A stretch of 64,000 nucleotides of DNA, taken from assembly GCA_046329515.1 (NCBI GenBank), contig JAXLUM010000001.1, forward strand, positions 1,488,001 to 1,552,000. Direction: 5' to 3'. Both the position numbers and the translations under genes were made by a program. This stretch comes from Bog-950 sp046329515 (GTDB taxonomy: Bacteria; Bacteroidota; Bacteroidia; Chitinophagales; LD1). The number at the start of each line of letters is the position of its first letter. Position 1 is the first letter of the stretch. A model generated the notes under the pieces. It was not told the origin of the DNA and did not search any database. It was given only the letters and a program-made list of their open reading frames with translations. This document shows positions 44,250 to 54,700 of this stretch, in pieces.

Positions 44250-45335
44250 TTATTCGGCATGCAGGTTTTTTAAATCATTTATGGCCTTATCGAATGGCAT
44301 AAATTCAAATTCTATCTTCTCGTTATTCTTCACTTTGCCCAGGCCTTCAAGCAAAATTTTATCGGTTGTGCTTAAGCCGGCGGTAACAACATAAAGGTGG
44401 GGCAGTTCCTGGCCAACGGTTATTTGTTGGGAGTGCGCTATGCCTTTTTCGTCTATAAGGTATACATACTTTTTATCCAGTATGTCAAAGGTTGACTTTT
44501 GCGGTATAATCATTGCATTTTTAAGGTGCGCCGGCATTAGTATTGTGCCGGTTTCGCCATGGCGAAGTATGCCATCAGGGTTAGGGAAGGTTGCACGGAA
44601 GGCAATGTTGCCCGTTTCATTATTAAAGTCTGCTTCAATAGTTTCAACAGTTCCTTCATGCGGAAAAACTTCGTTGTTAGCCATCAGCAACTTAACTTTT
44701 TGAGGACCTTCCTTTTTCGAGCGTAATGCATAGTCAAGGTATTCCGATTCCGGCACGTTAAAGTATACCCACATTTTGCTGTTATCGGAAAGTGTGGTCA
44801 ATAGCTCGCCTTCATCAACTAAACTTCCTAAACGCTCGTAGAAGCGGTCCATTACTCCATCAAAAGGCGCTCTTATATCAGTAAACTCAAGGTGGGCCTG
44901 TGCAAGCGCTAATTCTGCTTTTGCTTTATCAAGGGTTGCTTTTGCCAATGCTAATTCGTTTTTAGAAACGATGTTGCTATCCGCAAGGTTCTTGGTGTTT
45001 TGGTATTCAATTTCTTCAAAGTTTACCTCTGCCTTTGCTTTTTCCAACTCAGCCTCATAAATAACCGGCATAATCTGGAACATCTTCTGCCCCTTTTTTA
45101 CATGCTCACCTTCGTCAACATAAATATTTTGTAAGTAGCCTTTTTCCTGTGAACGCATTTCAATGTGGCTTACTGCATGTATCTGGCACACATAGTCCTT
45201 ATAAATGGTGGTGTCTTTTTCTACGGGGCTGGTTACAAAGAACTTCGCCTGCTCTTCCTTTTCTTCTTTGTGACTATTACAACCGGTATAAAATAATATA
45301 CCAGCAACACTTAAGAGTCCTAATATCCTCTTCAT
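44250..45335 (-). CDS. RND efflux periplasmic adaptor subunit (AcrA-like lipoprotein)
   Basis: A 361-residue membrane-fusion protein. It has a lipobox (GILFYTGC, Cys19), a lipoyl/barrel-sandwich half (QEKGYLQNIYVDEGEHVKKGQ), an alpha-hairpin of Ala/Glu/Lys heptads (NELALAKATLDKAKAELALA), the second lipoyl half (APFDGVMDRFYERLGSLVDEG), a beta-barrel and a membrane-proximal domain. It links the permease to the outer-membrane channel. It is the first certain gene of the operon; no local TetR- or AraC-type regulator gene is present. Confidence 0.95.
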   Translation of the reverse strand: MKRILGLLSVAGILFYTGCNSHKEEKEEQAKFFVTSPVEKDTTIYKDYVCQIHAVSHIEMRSQEKGYLQNIYVDEGEHVKKGQKMFQIMPVIYEAELEKAKAEVNFEEIEYQNTKNLADSNIVSKNELALAKATLDKAKAELALAQAHLEFTDIRAPFDGVMDRFYERLGSLVDEGELLTTLSDNSKMWVYFNVPESEYLDYALRSKKEGPQKVKLLMANNEVFPHEGTVETIEADFNNETGNIAFRATFPNPDGILRHGETGTILMPAHLKNAMIIPQKSTFDILDKKYVYLIDEKGIAHSQQITVGQELPHLYVVTAGLSTTDKILLEGLGKVKNNEKIEFEFMPFDKAINDLKNLHAE

Positions 45336-45454
45336 TAACGTTTATGTTTTTATTTACTAATTACTATGGTAAATACCCACACTAAGAGCATGGGCTAAAT
45401 ACGCCGGCAATGCATAGCCATGGCGTAGCCTGTTAGAAAAACAGGGCTTTCAGA

Positions 45455-45904
45455 TTAAGCTATAAAGCTCTTCCAGGAATGGTGGAGCACAAATAAGGGA
45501 ACCGACGAACGGTTAGCTATAAAGGCGGAAAAATGAGGAGCCCAATCCTTTACTAGTACGAATTCTTCAGCAAAGTTATCTCCATCAGATTCTGCAATAA
45601 AATCCCAATCGGTATCAAAATCGTCTTCCGATTCATTTCCCTTAGGCATTTCCCTATGGTCGGGAGTAAAAGGCGATTCAAAAGGCAGGTCAAACTTCGG
45701 TAATTGGAAATCAGAACCCTCCGCTGAGCAGAAAATTTGGTTATCCTTTATTAAAGAGGCTTCAGCCGCTGAAAATTGTCCGTATGCGGCTATTTGGGGG
45801 CTTAAAACAAGAGAGAATAAAACGGCAGACAGAAAATACAACATGCCGGGTTTTAGCCCTTTTAAGTGCTGTTTTAACTGTAAGGTAATTTTACCAATTG
45901 CCAT
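45455..45904 (-). CDS. Small acidic membrane/exported protein, unknown
   Basis: A 149-residue ORF. The N-terminal region is basic, then hydrophobic (GMLYFLSAVLFSLVLSPQIA), either a signal peptide with a long n-region or a single TM helix. It is followed by an acidic stretch (about 80-110, NESEDDFDTDWDFIAESDG) and a hydrophobic/aromatic end (SVPLFVLHHSWKSFIA). I recognise no family. It lies on the same strand 119 bp upstream of the efflux adaptor gene, so it may share its transcript or respond to the same stress, but the gap leaves room for a separate promoter. An exact TAnnTTTG box 7 bp before its ATG supports expression. Confidence 0.6.
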   Translation of the reverse strand: MAIGKITLQLKQHLKGLKPGMLYFLSAVLFSLVLSPQIAAYGQFSAAEASLIKDNQIFCSAEGSDFQLPKFDLPFESPFTPDHREMPKGNESEDDFDTDWDFIAESDGDNFAEEFVLVKDWAPHFSAFIANRSSVPLFVLHHSWKSFIA

Positions 45905-45911
45905 TTGGCTG

Positions 45912-45919
45912 CAAAGGTA
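45912..45919 (-). promoter_or_regulatory. Candidate -7 box immediately before the 45904 start
   Basis: TACCTTTG on the minus strand, exact TAnnTTTG, ending seven bases before the ATG. A start of transcription about seven bases downstream would give a leaderless or near-leaderless mRNA. The -33 region is not clear. Confidence 0.4.
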
Positions 45920-45996
45920 TTATGCAGCAACTAAATTTTAAGAAAATAACGTTTTTTATAAATTGTAAGTGCAGCCTCTTTTTTCTGTAATTTCGG

Positions 45997-46863
45997 CTAA
46001 ATAAGCGTAAGACGAGAGTCGCATAAATCCTGCACGTTAAGATCGGGTGACACACTTCCTATTCTGAGCAAGGCCTGCTTTGCATTTTCCAGGCCCATTA
46101 ATCGTACAACGTAGTCCGAACTCCAAACGGTTGAAAGCAGCCAGGTATAAGCATCAGATTCGCTTAGCTTAAAGCGGTTACAAAGCAGGTTTACTGATTC
46201 GGAAGAACTGACAAACTCTGCGCTCTCCGTGTTTATTACATCCAGCACTTTAGCTATGCCTTCGCTTTTTGTTTTTAGTGCCTCATCGCTGGCTATTATC
46301 AGCATACTGCTCCACGGTGCACTAAATTCACCAATCATTCTTACGGTTCCGTTTTCTACAAAGGCTTTGGTCATGTATTTTTCCCAATAAAAAACCTGCG
46401 TTTCGTTTTTGGTAAGCGATAGCATGGCCCCATCAATACTTTTAACCTCAATCAGGTCGGCAGGCTTTACCCTATCGCCTCTTTGTTCAGCATGTATCAT
46501 AGCCATAAGGTGCGAGCCCGAGCCTAATTTGCTTATAGCATATTTTTTTGCCTCTTTACCATAAACCGAGTGAAGGTTAGACTGTGTGCCGGTAAATATT
46601 CCCCACCCCAGGGGAGAGGTAATATATTCCTTTACAATTTTGGCCTTTAACCCTTTTGAGGCTGCAGAAATAAAGCCTTCGGTTAGCAGAATAGCCAAAT
46701 CCAGTTCACCGCTTTTAAGCGCTTCGGTCATAACACCGGTTCCACCGGGGAAAAACTTCCAATCTAATTCAACACCTGCCTGAGCAAACTTGCCGCGCTC
46801 AACAGCTAAATTCCAGGGCAGGTTAAAGTGTTCTGTTACTCCGCCTATACTAATTCTCGTCAT
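45997..46863 (-). CDS. Cytoplasmic type 2 solute-binding-like protein (NMT1/SsuA-like, Ca3427-like)
   Basis: A 288-residue protein with the fold marks of SsuA/ThiY/NMT1-type binding proteins: ISIGGVTEHFNLPWNLAVERG (cf. 'GHxxxxPxxVAxxKGfF'), FPGGTGVMTEALKSGELDLAI, KLGSGSHLMAM. Unlike true periplasmic binding proteins it starts directly at strand beta1 with no signal peptide or lipobox, and there is no ABC permease or ATPase gene beside it. This matches a group of signal-less homologues (Ca3427-like type) known from fungi and some bacteria. It may act as a cytoplasmic enzyme or ligand sensor; the ligand is unknown, with thiamine-pyrimidine or aliphatic sulfonate-type compounds possible by homology only. 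Confidence 0.8.
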   Translation of the reverse strand: MTRISIGGVTEHFNLPWNLAVERGKFAQAGVELDWKFFPGGTGVMTEALKSGELDLAILLTEGFISAASKGLKAKIVKEYITSPLGWGIFTGTQSNLHSVYGKEAKKYAISKLGSGSHLMAMIHAEQRGDRVKPADLIEVKSIDGAMLSLTKNETQVFYWEKYMTKAFVENGTVRMIGEFSAPWSSMLIIASDEALKTKSEGIAKVLDVINTESAEFVSSSESVNLLCNRFKLSESDAYTWLLSTVWSSDYVVRLMGLENAKQALLRIGSVSPDLNVQDLCDSRLTLI

Positions 46864-47000
46864 TGTATATATCTAAGGGCCGTTCTTAAAACAGCCGGGC
46901 GGTAAAAATGAACTTTTTAGCGAAAAGAAATAGAAAAGGTTTGAGCAAACAATAGAGTGAGCGCTGAAAAAAACCAGAAGGTAAATGTTATACCCACTAC

Positions 47001-48494
47001 TTACTTTTTTGCAACGCTTTTTGCAGTAAGCCAGTTAACATAGTTGAATACCTTTAAAGGGGCTTTTTCGTATTCGTTTGTCGATGCCTTTTCAAATTCA
47101 GCCTTCATCCATGCTAATTCTTCCGAAAGTACCACGTGGTTAGATGGCCTTAAAACGCGCGTAAAGAATTTGAGAATTATGCGTTCAAATTCAAATTGCA
47201 CGTCGGCCTTGGCCATAAACCTGAAGGTGCTTTTCATTAAGCTGGGTAGAAGCAGTTTATTGCCAAGATCGTAATGAATAACAATTTGCAATAGGCGTGC
47301 ATGCACATACATTATGCGGCTGCCTTCGGGCTTACGGTTTATTATTACGCTTAATAAATCAAGTGCTTTATTGCAATCGCCTAAATGAAAATAAATTACA
47401 GCAAGGTCGAAAGTGAGCAGCAGTTTATAGCCTTCGTAAAAGCCTTCAGGGCGGTTTATAACAACCAGGGCGCGGTCGGCCAGTTTTTTAGTATCAGGTA
47501 GATAAGTAGGAAAGGTTTTTAAAAAGTGAATTTGTGAAACCATCCATGTAAGTTCCAACCAATGTTCATCACCGGGTGATTCAACCGGAACTTTCTTTTT
47601 CATTTTAGCCAGCACTGCAAGTGTTTCTTCGGGTCGGTTAAGGTCGGTTGCCAGTTTTGCTTCACTTGCCAGGGCGCGCACATAGCGGCCAACAAACGTT
47701 TTATTAATAGCATCGCGGTCCTCAATTTTCTGAACAATGGCGTGCGCATGCTCGTAGCTTTTCTGTAATTCCCCTTTATAAGAATAATAGCTGCGCCAAA
47801 CATTGTGAAAACCCAAAACGGCATCAAGTGCGGTTAGTTTGGAAATATCTTTAAGGCAGTTGTGGGTCATTAATGATTCTACTTCCTCATTACGTGCAGG
47901 GTCAGTGGTAGGGAAATAGGTATTGAACAAGTAAGTTAGTTTAAGTTCAATATGCCTGATATCCGTATTGTATTCCAGTTGCCTTATGGTGTGCTTCAGG
48001 TGGTTGTAGGCTTTTTCTCTTACAAGAGGTATTTCCTCCCAGGGTATTTGGCCGAAAGCATAATGCTCATAACTTAAAAACAGCAACTTTAATTCATTCA
48101 ATTCATACTTGGCGCAGTGCTGCACGCTTTCCGCACTTCTACGGTAAGCAAGATCATCTAAGCCTTTATCAAGCAATATTTCTACTTCATTAACGCGGTT
48201 AGTGGCATCGAAGCGGTAATTATCCTTTTCATAATAAAGCCTGAGGCTTTTCAGCAGTAATTGAAACAGATAGGGGCGAAGTGCCCTTAGGTTTACTTTC
48301 TTTTTGGTTTGCGCGGCGAATGCCTTACTTATGGCTTTGTCATCGGCAGCCTCTGCCTTATCAATTAGGTCGAAAAGAAGAACGTAATTGTTCTCTTTAC
48401 CGGAGGAAAAGCCCTGTACAAACTTTTTAAAGTACCCCTTTTCGGTGCGCGACATGGACTTTATCAGCCTGAAAAGATCATCTGTCTTGTTCAT
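47001..48494 (-). CDS. Unknown all-helical (TPR-like) cytoplasmic protein
   Basis: A 497-residue protein. The frame is open to 48530, but the ATG at 48492-48494 (MNKTDDLFRLIKSMSRTEKG) is a better start and fits the promoter-like signal upstream. The first 100 residues, with SRTEKGYFKKFVQG and KVNLRALRPYLFQLLLKSLR, recur at the head of a widespread but uncharacterised Bacteroidota family. The rest is helical and TPR-like (e.g. DLAVIYFHLGDCNKALDLLS). No enzyme motif or export signal was seen. It is transcribed away from the collagen-like fibre gene. A scaffold or regulatory role would be a guess. Confidence 0.7.
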   Translation of the reverse strand: MNKTDDLFRLIKSMSRTEKGYFKKFVQGFSSGKENNYVLLFDLIDKAEAADDKAISKAFAAQTKKKVNLRALRPYLFQLLLKSLRLYYEKDNYRFDATNRVNEVEILLDKGLDDLAYRRSAESVQHCAKYELNELKLLFLSYEHYAFGQIPWEEIPLVREKAYNHLKHTIRQLEYNTDIRHIELKLTYLFNTYFPTTDPARNEEVESLMTHNCLKDISKLTALDAVLGFHNVWRSYYSYKGELQKSYEHAHAIVQKIEDRDAINKTFVGRYVRALASEAKLATDLNRPEETLAVLAKMKKKVPVESPGDEHWLELTWMVSQIHFLKTFPTYLPDTKKLADRALVVINRPEGFYEGYKLLLTFDLAVIYFHLGDCNKALDLLSVIINRKPEGSRIMYVHARLLQIVIHYDLGNKLLLPSLMKSTFRFMAKADVQFEFERIILKFFTRVLRPSNHVVLSEELAWMKAEFEKASTNEYEKAPLKVFNYVNWLTAKSVAKK

Positions 48495-48517
48495 TTTTTC
48501 GACTTGATTTCGAGATA

Positions 48518-48547
48518 CATAGGTACGCAATAACCCGGAAAATACAA
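48518..48547 (-). promoter_or_regulatory. Candidate promoter for the TPR-like gene
   Basis: On the minus strand TTG, 19 bases, then TACCTATG: a -33/-7 pair with one mismatch to TTTG-N19-TAnnTTTG in each box. It would give a leader of roughly 17 bases before the chosen ATG at 48494, supporting that start. Confidence 0.4.
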
Positions 48548-48716
48548 GCAGCCTGTGTAGGTTCGGAATTTACACTTGGAGCGAATGTTTTGATGCTGAC
48601 CCTATAGGTAAAGGGGGTGATAGTAGTTATATAGTTTAATTCGAAACTTACAATTTATAAAAAAATGAATAGGAATGGTGTGACAGTCGGGCGACCTTTG
48701 GAACAAATTCCTGCAC

Positions 48717-51700
48717 ATGGCCTTTTATCTACCCCCGAGAAGTTCTACCCCGTTTTTGAAACTGCTTATTATAGCAGTACTCCTTGTATTAAGCAATATT
48801 GCTTATAGCCAGGCTCCCCAACAAATGAATTACCAGGCGGTGGTAAGGAATGCCGCAGGCAATTTAGTAAGCCAGGGCACTGTAGTAGCCCTGAAATTTA
48901 CCATACACGATGGCAGTAATGGTGGCCCGGTAGTTTTTACCGAAACACAAACGGCCACGGTTAACCAGTTTGGGCTTGTTAACGTGGCAATTGGTAGCGT
49001 TACCAACCTGGCCGCAGTTAACTGGGGTAACGGAGCCAAGTACTTAGAGGTGCAATTAGACATTAATAACAGTGGCTCATTTGTAAATATGGGCACCTCA
49101 CAACTTATAAGTGTGCCTTATGCCTTGTATGCTGCTAACAGCGCAACAGGCCCAAAGGGTAACACGGGCCCTACAGGTTCAACAGGTGCCACCGGTTTAA
49201 TAGGCCCGACAGGCCCCGGTGGCGGGGCTACCGGACCAACCGGAGCGCAAGGGGCGAATGGTTCAACAGGGCCTACAGGTGCACAGGGTGCCAATGGGGC
49301 AACCGGACAAACTGGGGCGCAGGGTCCTACAGGTCCTACAGGTGCCGTAGGCGCAGGTATTTCTAACATTAGCGATAACGGCAACGGAACAATAACCATA
49401 ACTTTAACCAATGGACTAACTTATACCGTTCAATCAGGCATTACAGGTGCCACTGGCCCTACAGGTGCAGGAGGTGGCGCAACCGGCGCAACAGGAACCC
49501 AGGGACCGATTGGTCCAACAGGTCCGTCAGGCACAGGCATTACTAACATTACCAGTAACGGAAACGGTACTGTAACGATCATAACATCTGATGGCTCTTC
49601 ATATACTGTTCAATCGGGTACTACAGGTGCTACGGGCGCACAAGGTGCTACAGGAGCTAATGGCCTTAATGGCACTACCGGGGCAACAGGCCCACAAGGC
49701 AGTGCCGGTGCCAATGGTGCTACGGGAGCTACCGGAACGGGCATAACAAACATTACCAATAACGGTAATGGAACAATAACTATAACTACTTCTGATGGTT
49801 CATCATATACTGTGCAAAGCGGCATTACGGGAGCTACCGGACCTACAGGCGCCACTGGTGCTGCAGGTTCGGGTGGTGGGGCAACGGGGCCAACAGGCGA
49901 TACCGGTCCTCAGGGTTTACCGGGCGCTACCGGTGCACAAGGACCAGCAGGAATTAACGGGCTTGATGGGGCAACAGGACCGCAGGGTACAGCAGGCGCT
50001 AATGGAGCAACGGGAGCTTCAGGAACAGGAATAACAAACATTACCAATAATGGTAATGGCACCATCACAATTACAATGTCTGACGGTTCTACTTATACGG
50101 TGCAAAGTGGCATTACCGGCGCAACGGGGCCAACGGGCGCAACTGGGGCTGCAGGTTCAGGTGGCGGTGCAACAGGGCCAACAGGAGATACCGGTCCGCA
50201 AGGCCCCCAGGGAAACAATGGAAGCATTGGTGCTACAGGGCCACAAGGTGCAACAGGCGCCAACGGCTTGGATGGAGCTACTGGTCCTCAAGGCCCGGCA
50301 GGTTCTAATGGTGCGAATGGATTGGATGGAGTAACCGGTCCTACCGGTGCTACAGGTTCAGGCATAACAAACATTACAAACAATGGTAATGGAACAATTA
50401 CCATAACAACTTCTGATGGCTCATCCTATACCGTGCAAAGCGGTATTACCGGTGCCACCGGACCAACTGGTGCTACAGGGGCAGGCGGTGGAGCAACAGG
50501 ACCTACTGGCGATACTGGCGCACAGGGCCTTCCGGGAACTACAGGAGCACAAGGACCTGTAGGTGCCAATGGACTTGATGGAGCAACGGGTCCTCAGGGT
50601 GTGCCCGGAATACAAGGTGCCACCGGACCAATTGGAGCTACAGGTGCAGATGGAATAACTGGCCCTACCGGCCCAACAGGTGCAGGCGGCGGCGCTACTG
50701 GCCCAACAGGTGATACCGGCCCTCAAGGCCCCCAAGGAAATAATGGTGCCACGGGTGCACAAGGTGCAACAGGAGCTAACGGTTTAGATGGGGCTACTGG
50801 CCCTCAAGGTCCAGCCGGTGCAAATGGCACAACCGGAGCAACAGGCCCTCAGGGTGTGCCTGGAATACCAGGTGCAACCGGGCCAATGGGAACCACTGGT
50901 GCAAATGGAATAACCGGTCCTACCGGTGCTACAGGTTCAGGCATAACAAACATTACAAACAATGGTAATGGAACAATTACTATAACCACTTCGGATGGTT
51001 CTTCTTATACAGTTCAATCAGGTATAACCGGACCTACTGGTCCAACAGGTGCTAATGGCTCTATTGGTGCCACCGGCCCACAAGGCGTTACAGGTCCTCA
51101 AGGTGCAACAGGTGCTAATGGTTTAGATGGCGCTACGGGCCCTCAGGGTCTTGCTGGTGCAAATGGCGCAACCGGCCCACAGGGTGCCACGGGTGCCGGT
51201 GTAACTGGCCCAACTGGTCCGCAAGGCCCGGCAGGTTCTAATGGTGCGAATGGATTGGATGGAGTAACCGGCCCTACCGGTGCTACAGGTTCGGGTATAA
51301 CAAACATTACAAATAACGGTAATGGAACAATTACCATAACTACTTCTGATGGTTCTTCTTATACAGTTCAATCAGGTATAACCGGACCTACTGGTCCAAC
51401 AGGAGCGAATGGTTCTATTGGTGCAACCGGCCCACAAGGCCCTCAAGGAAACAATGGAAGCATTGGTGCAACAGGCGCTAATGGTTTAGATGGTGCCACT
51501 GGCCCTCAAGGTCCTGCCGGTGCAAATGGCACAACCGGAGCAACAGGCCCTCAGGGTGTGCCCGGAATACCAGGTGCAACCGGGCCAATGGGAACCACTG
51601 GTGCAAATGGAATAACAGGCCCTACCGGTGCTACAGGCTCGGGTATAACAAACATTACAAATAATGGCAATGGAACTATTACTATAACCACTTCTGATGG

Positions 51701-54700
51701 TTCTTCTTATACCGTTCAATCAGGCATAACCGGACCTACTGGTCCAACAGGAACGAATGGTTCTATTGGTGCCACCGGCCCACAAGGTCCTGCCGGTGCA
51801 AATGGTGCCAATGGAGCCACCGGCCCACAGGGTGCAACTGGTGTGGGTGTAACTGGCCCTACAGGTCCACAGGGTCTTCAAGGAAATAATGGAGCAACTG
51901 GTGCAACAGGGCCCCAAGGAGCTACAGGCGCTAACGGTTTAGACGGTGCTACGGGCCCTCAAGGTCCCGTTGGTGCAAATGGTGTCACTGGAGCAACCGG
52001 CCCACAAGGTGTTACAGGTGCAGGTGTAACTGGCCCTATAGGTCCGCAAGGCCCACAAGGGAATAACGGTAGCACTGGTGCTACAGGTTCTCAGGGAGCT
52101 CCAGGCGCTAACGGTTTAGATGGCGCTACTGGCCCGCAAGGTCCTGCTGGTGCAAATGGCGCCACCGGCCCACAGGGTGCAACTGGTGCTGGTATAACAG
52201 GACCTACTGGGCCTACTGGAGCGCAGGGAAATAATGGAACAACTGGCGCAACAGGGCCTCAAGGAGCTACAGGCGCTAACGGTTTAGACGGTGCTACAGG
52301 CCCACAGGGTGTTACAGGTGCAGGTGTAACTGGCCCTACAGGTCCGCAAGGCCCACAAGGGAATAACGGTAGCACTGGTGCTACAGGTTCTCAGGGAGCT
52401 CCAGGCGCTAACGGTTTAGATGGCGCTACTGGCCCGCAAGGTCTCGTTGGCGCAAATGGTGCCACTGGAGCAACCGGCCCGCAGGGTGTAACGGGAAATA
52501 CAGGCGCACAAGGCATTCAAGGTGCAACAGGCGATACAGGTCCTCAAGGCATTCAGGGCCTAACTGGTCCCCAAGGTATTACCGGAACTACTGGTAACAC
52601 AGGAGCTACTGGCCTACAGGGCGCAACAGGAAGTACTGGTAACACAGGTGCACAAGGTATACAAGGTGTGACAGGAAACACAGGAGTTACAGGCAATACA
52701 GGTGCGCAAGGTATTCAGGGTATTACCGGTGCTACCGGCCCACAAGGTATAACAGGTAATACAGGTGGTACAGGTAATACTGGTCCGCAAGGTATTCAAG
52801 GTATTACCGGAACTACCGGTAACACTGGAGCTACAGGGCCGCAGGGTGTAACAGGTAATACGGGTGCCACTGGAAACACAGGCAGTACAGGTGCACAAGG
52901 CGTTACGGGCGCTACAGGAAATACAGGAGCTACCGGCGCAACAGGTCCACAAGGTGCAACCGGCGTTGGTGTTACAGGTCCTACAGGCCCGCTGGGTGCA
53001 GCTGGCGGAGATTTACAGGGAACTTATCCCAATCCTACTGTTATACATATTCAGGGGGATTCCGTTTCAACAGTAAATCCAACAAACGGACAAGGTTTAA
53101 TTTGGAATGGAACTGCTTATATACCTACTAGTATTGATACCGGTGGACGTGATTGGCACATAACCGGAAACGATAATATTATTGACGGCACTCATTTTAT
53201 AGGAACCACTAATGCCGTTCCTTTTAATATAAGAGTTAATAATACCGCGGCAGGACGAATAGATTTAAATGATAATACTTTGTTTGGTATACAAGCCGGA
53301 TTAGCTAATACAGCCGGAGGGATTACCGCTTTTGGTGCGCATGCCTTACAATCAACCACCACGGGCCAGTGGCTAACCGCTGTTGGCTACAATGCGCTTC
53401 GCTCCGATAATGGTGGTACACACAATACCGCTATAGGTTATGTGTCGCAACAAAATACCACTACAGGTAATTACAATACATCCGTAGGGGCCTTCAGTAT
53501 GTTTAGCAATATAACAGGAACGCGTAACACAGGTTTAGGTACATCGGCTTTGTATGGCACAAACGCTAATGATAATACGGCTGTGGGTTACGAAGCATTA
53601 AATCAGAATAGCACAGGCCGTGGCAATACCGCCATGGGTAGCAATGCCCTGCGCCAAAACACCAGTGGCCGGTATAATGTTGCTATTGGCGATAGCGCCG
53701 GCCAATTAAATACAAGTGGTAACAGTAACGTTTATATAGGCAACAGTGCGGGCTATACAAATACTGCAGGACAAGGCCACATTGCCATTGGTGATAGCGC
53801 CTTATTTGCCAACACGGCCACCAATTCAGGCATGTTAGCTATAGGTTACCGCGCCGGCAGAAATAATACTACAGGCTTCCGTAATATGTTTATAGGCGAC
53901 CAGGCTGGCGCTTCATTAACTACAGGAAACTATAACATGTTTTTAGGCCATAGCGCAGGTTACAATTCAACCTCAAGCTTAGCCAACTACTTTATTGGTG
54001 AAAATTCCGGTTTCAGCACCACTACAGGTTCAATTAACCTTGCAATAGGCGGTTCGTCACTTTATTCTAATACCACTGGTAGCTACAATATTGCCTTAGG
54101 AGATAATGCAATGCGGAACCTTTCCACGGCCAGCAGCAATACAGGTATTGGAATGAACGCTTTGTATTGGCATTCTACCGGTAATGACAATATCGCAATA
54201 GGTTTATACAGTATGTTTTTAAATACCATTCAGCAACGGAATATTACCATAGGTAATTATGCGGGTTACCAGGTAAACGGTAGTGATAACATTGCTATTG
54301 GTAATGCGGCGGCTTACAACGGCGTTGGTGCGCTTAACATTGCTATTGGTACCAGTGCTATGTATAACAATAACTCGGGCACAAGGAATATTGTTATTGG
54401 CCACAACGCAATGTATGGTTCAAGTTCGGCAAGCAACAACATAGCCATTGGTGATGATGCACTGCGTTCTGTTACTTTTGGCAGCCGCTTAATAGCCATA
54501 GGCGATTCCGCTTTAGCCACTAACCAGTTCAACACCAATAACGTTGCTATTGGTTACCACTCTCAATCTGCTACTACCGGCAGCGCGAATACTTCCCTGG
54601 GATATCAAAGTATGGCATCCAATACTGTTGGAGGTATAAACACTGCAGTGGGTACAAATTCCTTGCTTAATAATATTCAGGGCTCATTTAATACAGTTAT

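Larger units (their letters stand above)
49147..52995 (+). repeat. Collagen-like Gly-x-y coding repeat region
   Basis: About 1280 codons of Gly-x-Thr/Pro triplets. Eight spaced modules (near 49355, 49532, 49736, 50026, 50359, 50938, 51292 and 51644) break the triplets. Higher-order copies are nested in it (see separate entries). Thr is dominant in the y position, and Hyp-like Pro is frequent in GPTGPQGP blocks. Confidence 0.9.

Noticed and set aside
45425..45450. Hairpin CCTGTT / AACAGG upstream of the efflux adaptor as a terminator
   Set aside because: The 6-bp stem lacks a T run on either strand in the right direction for the 45455 gene.
49147..52995. Short tandem repeats resembling a CRISPR or satellite array
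   Set aside because: The period is 9 bp, in frame with a single open reading frame, and encodes Gly-x-y triplets; there are no spacers of constant length.
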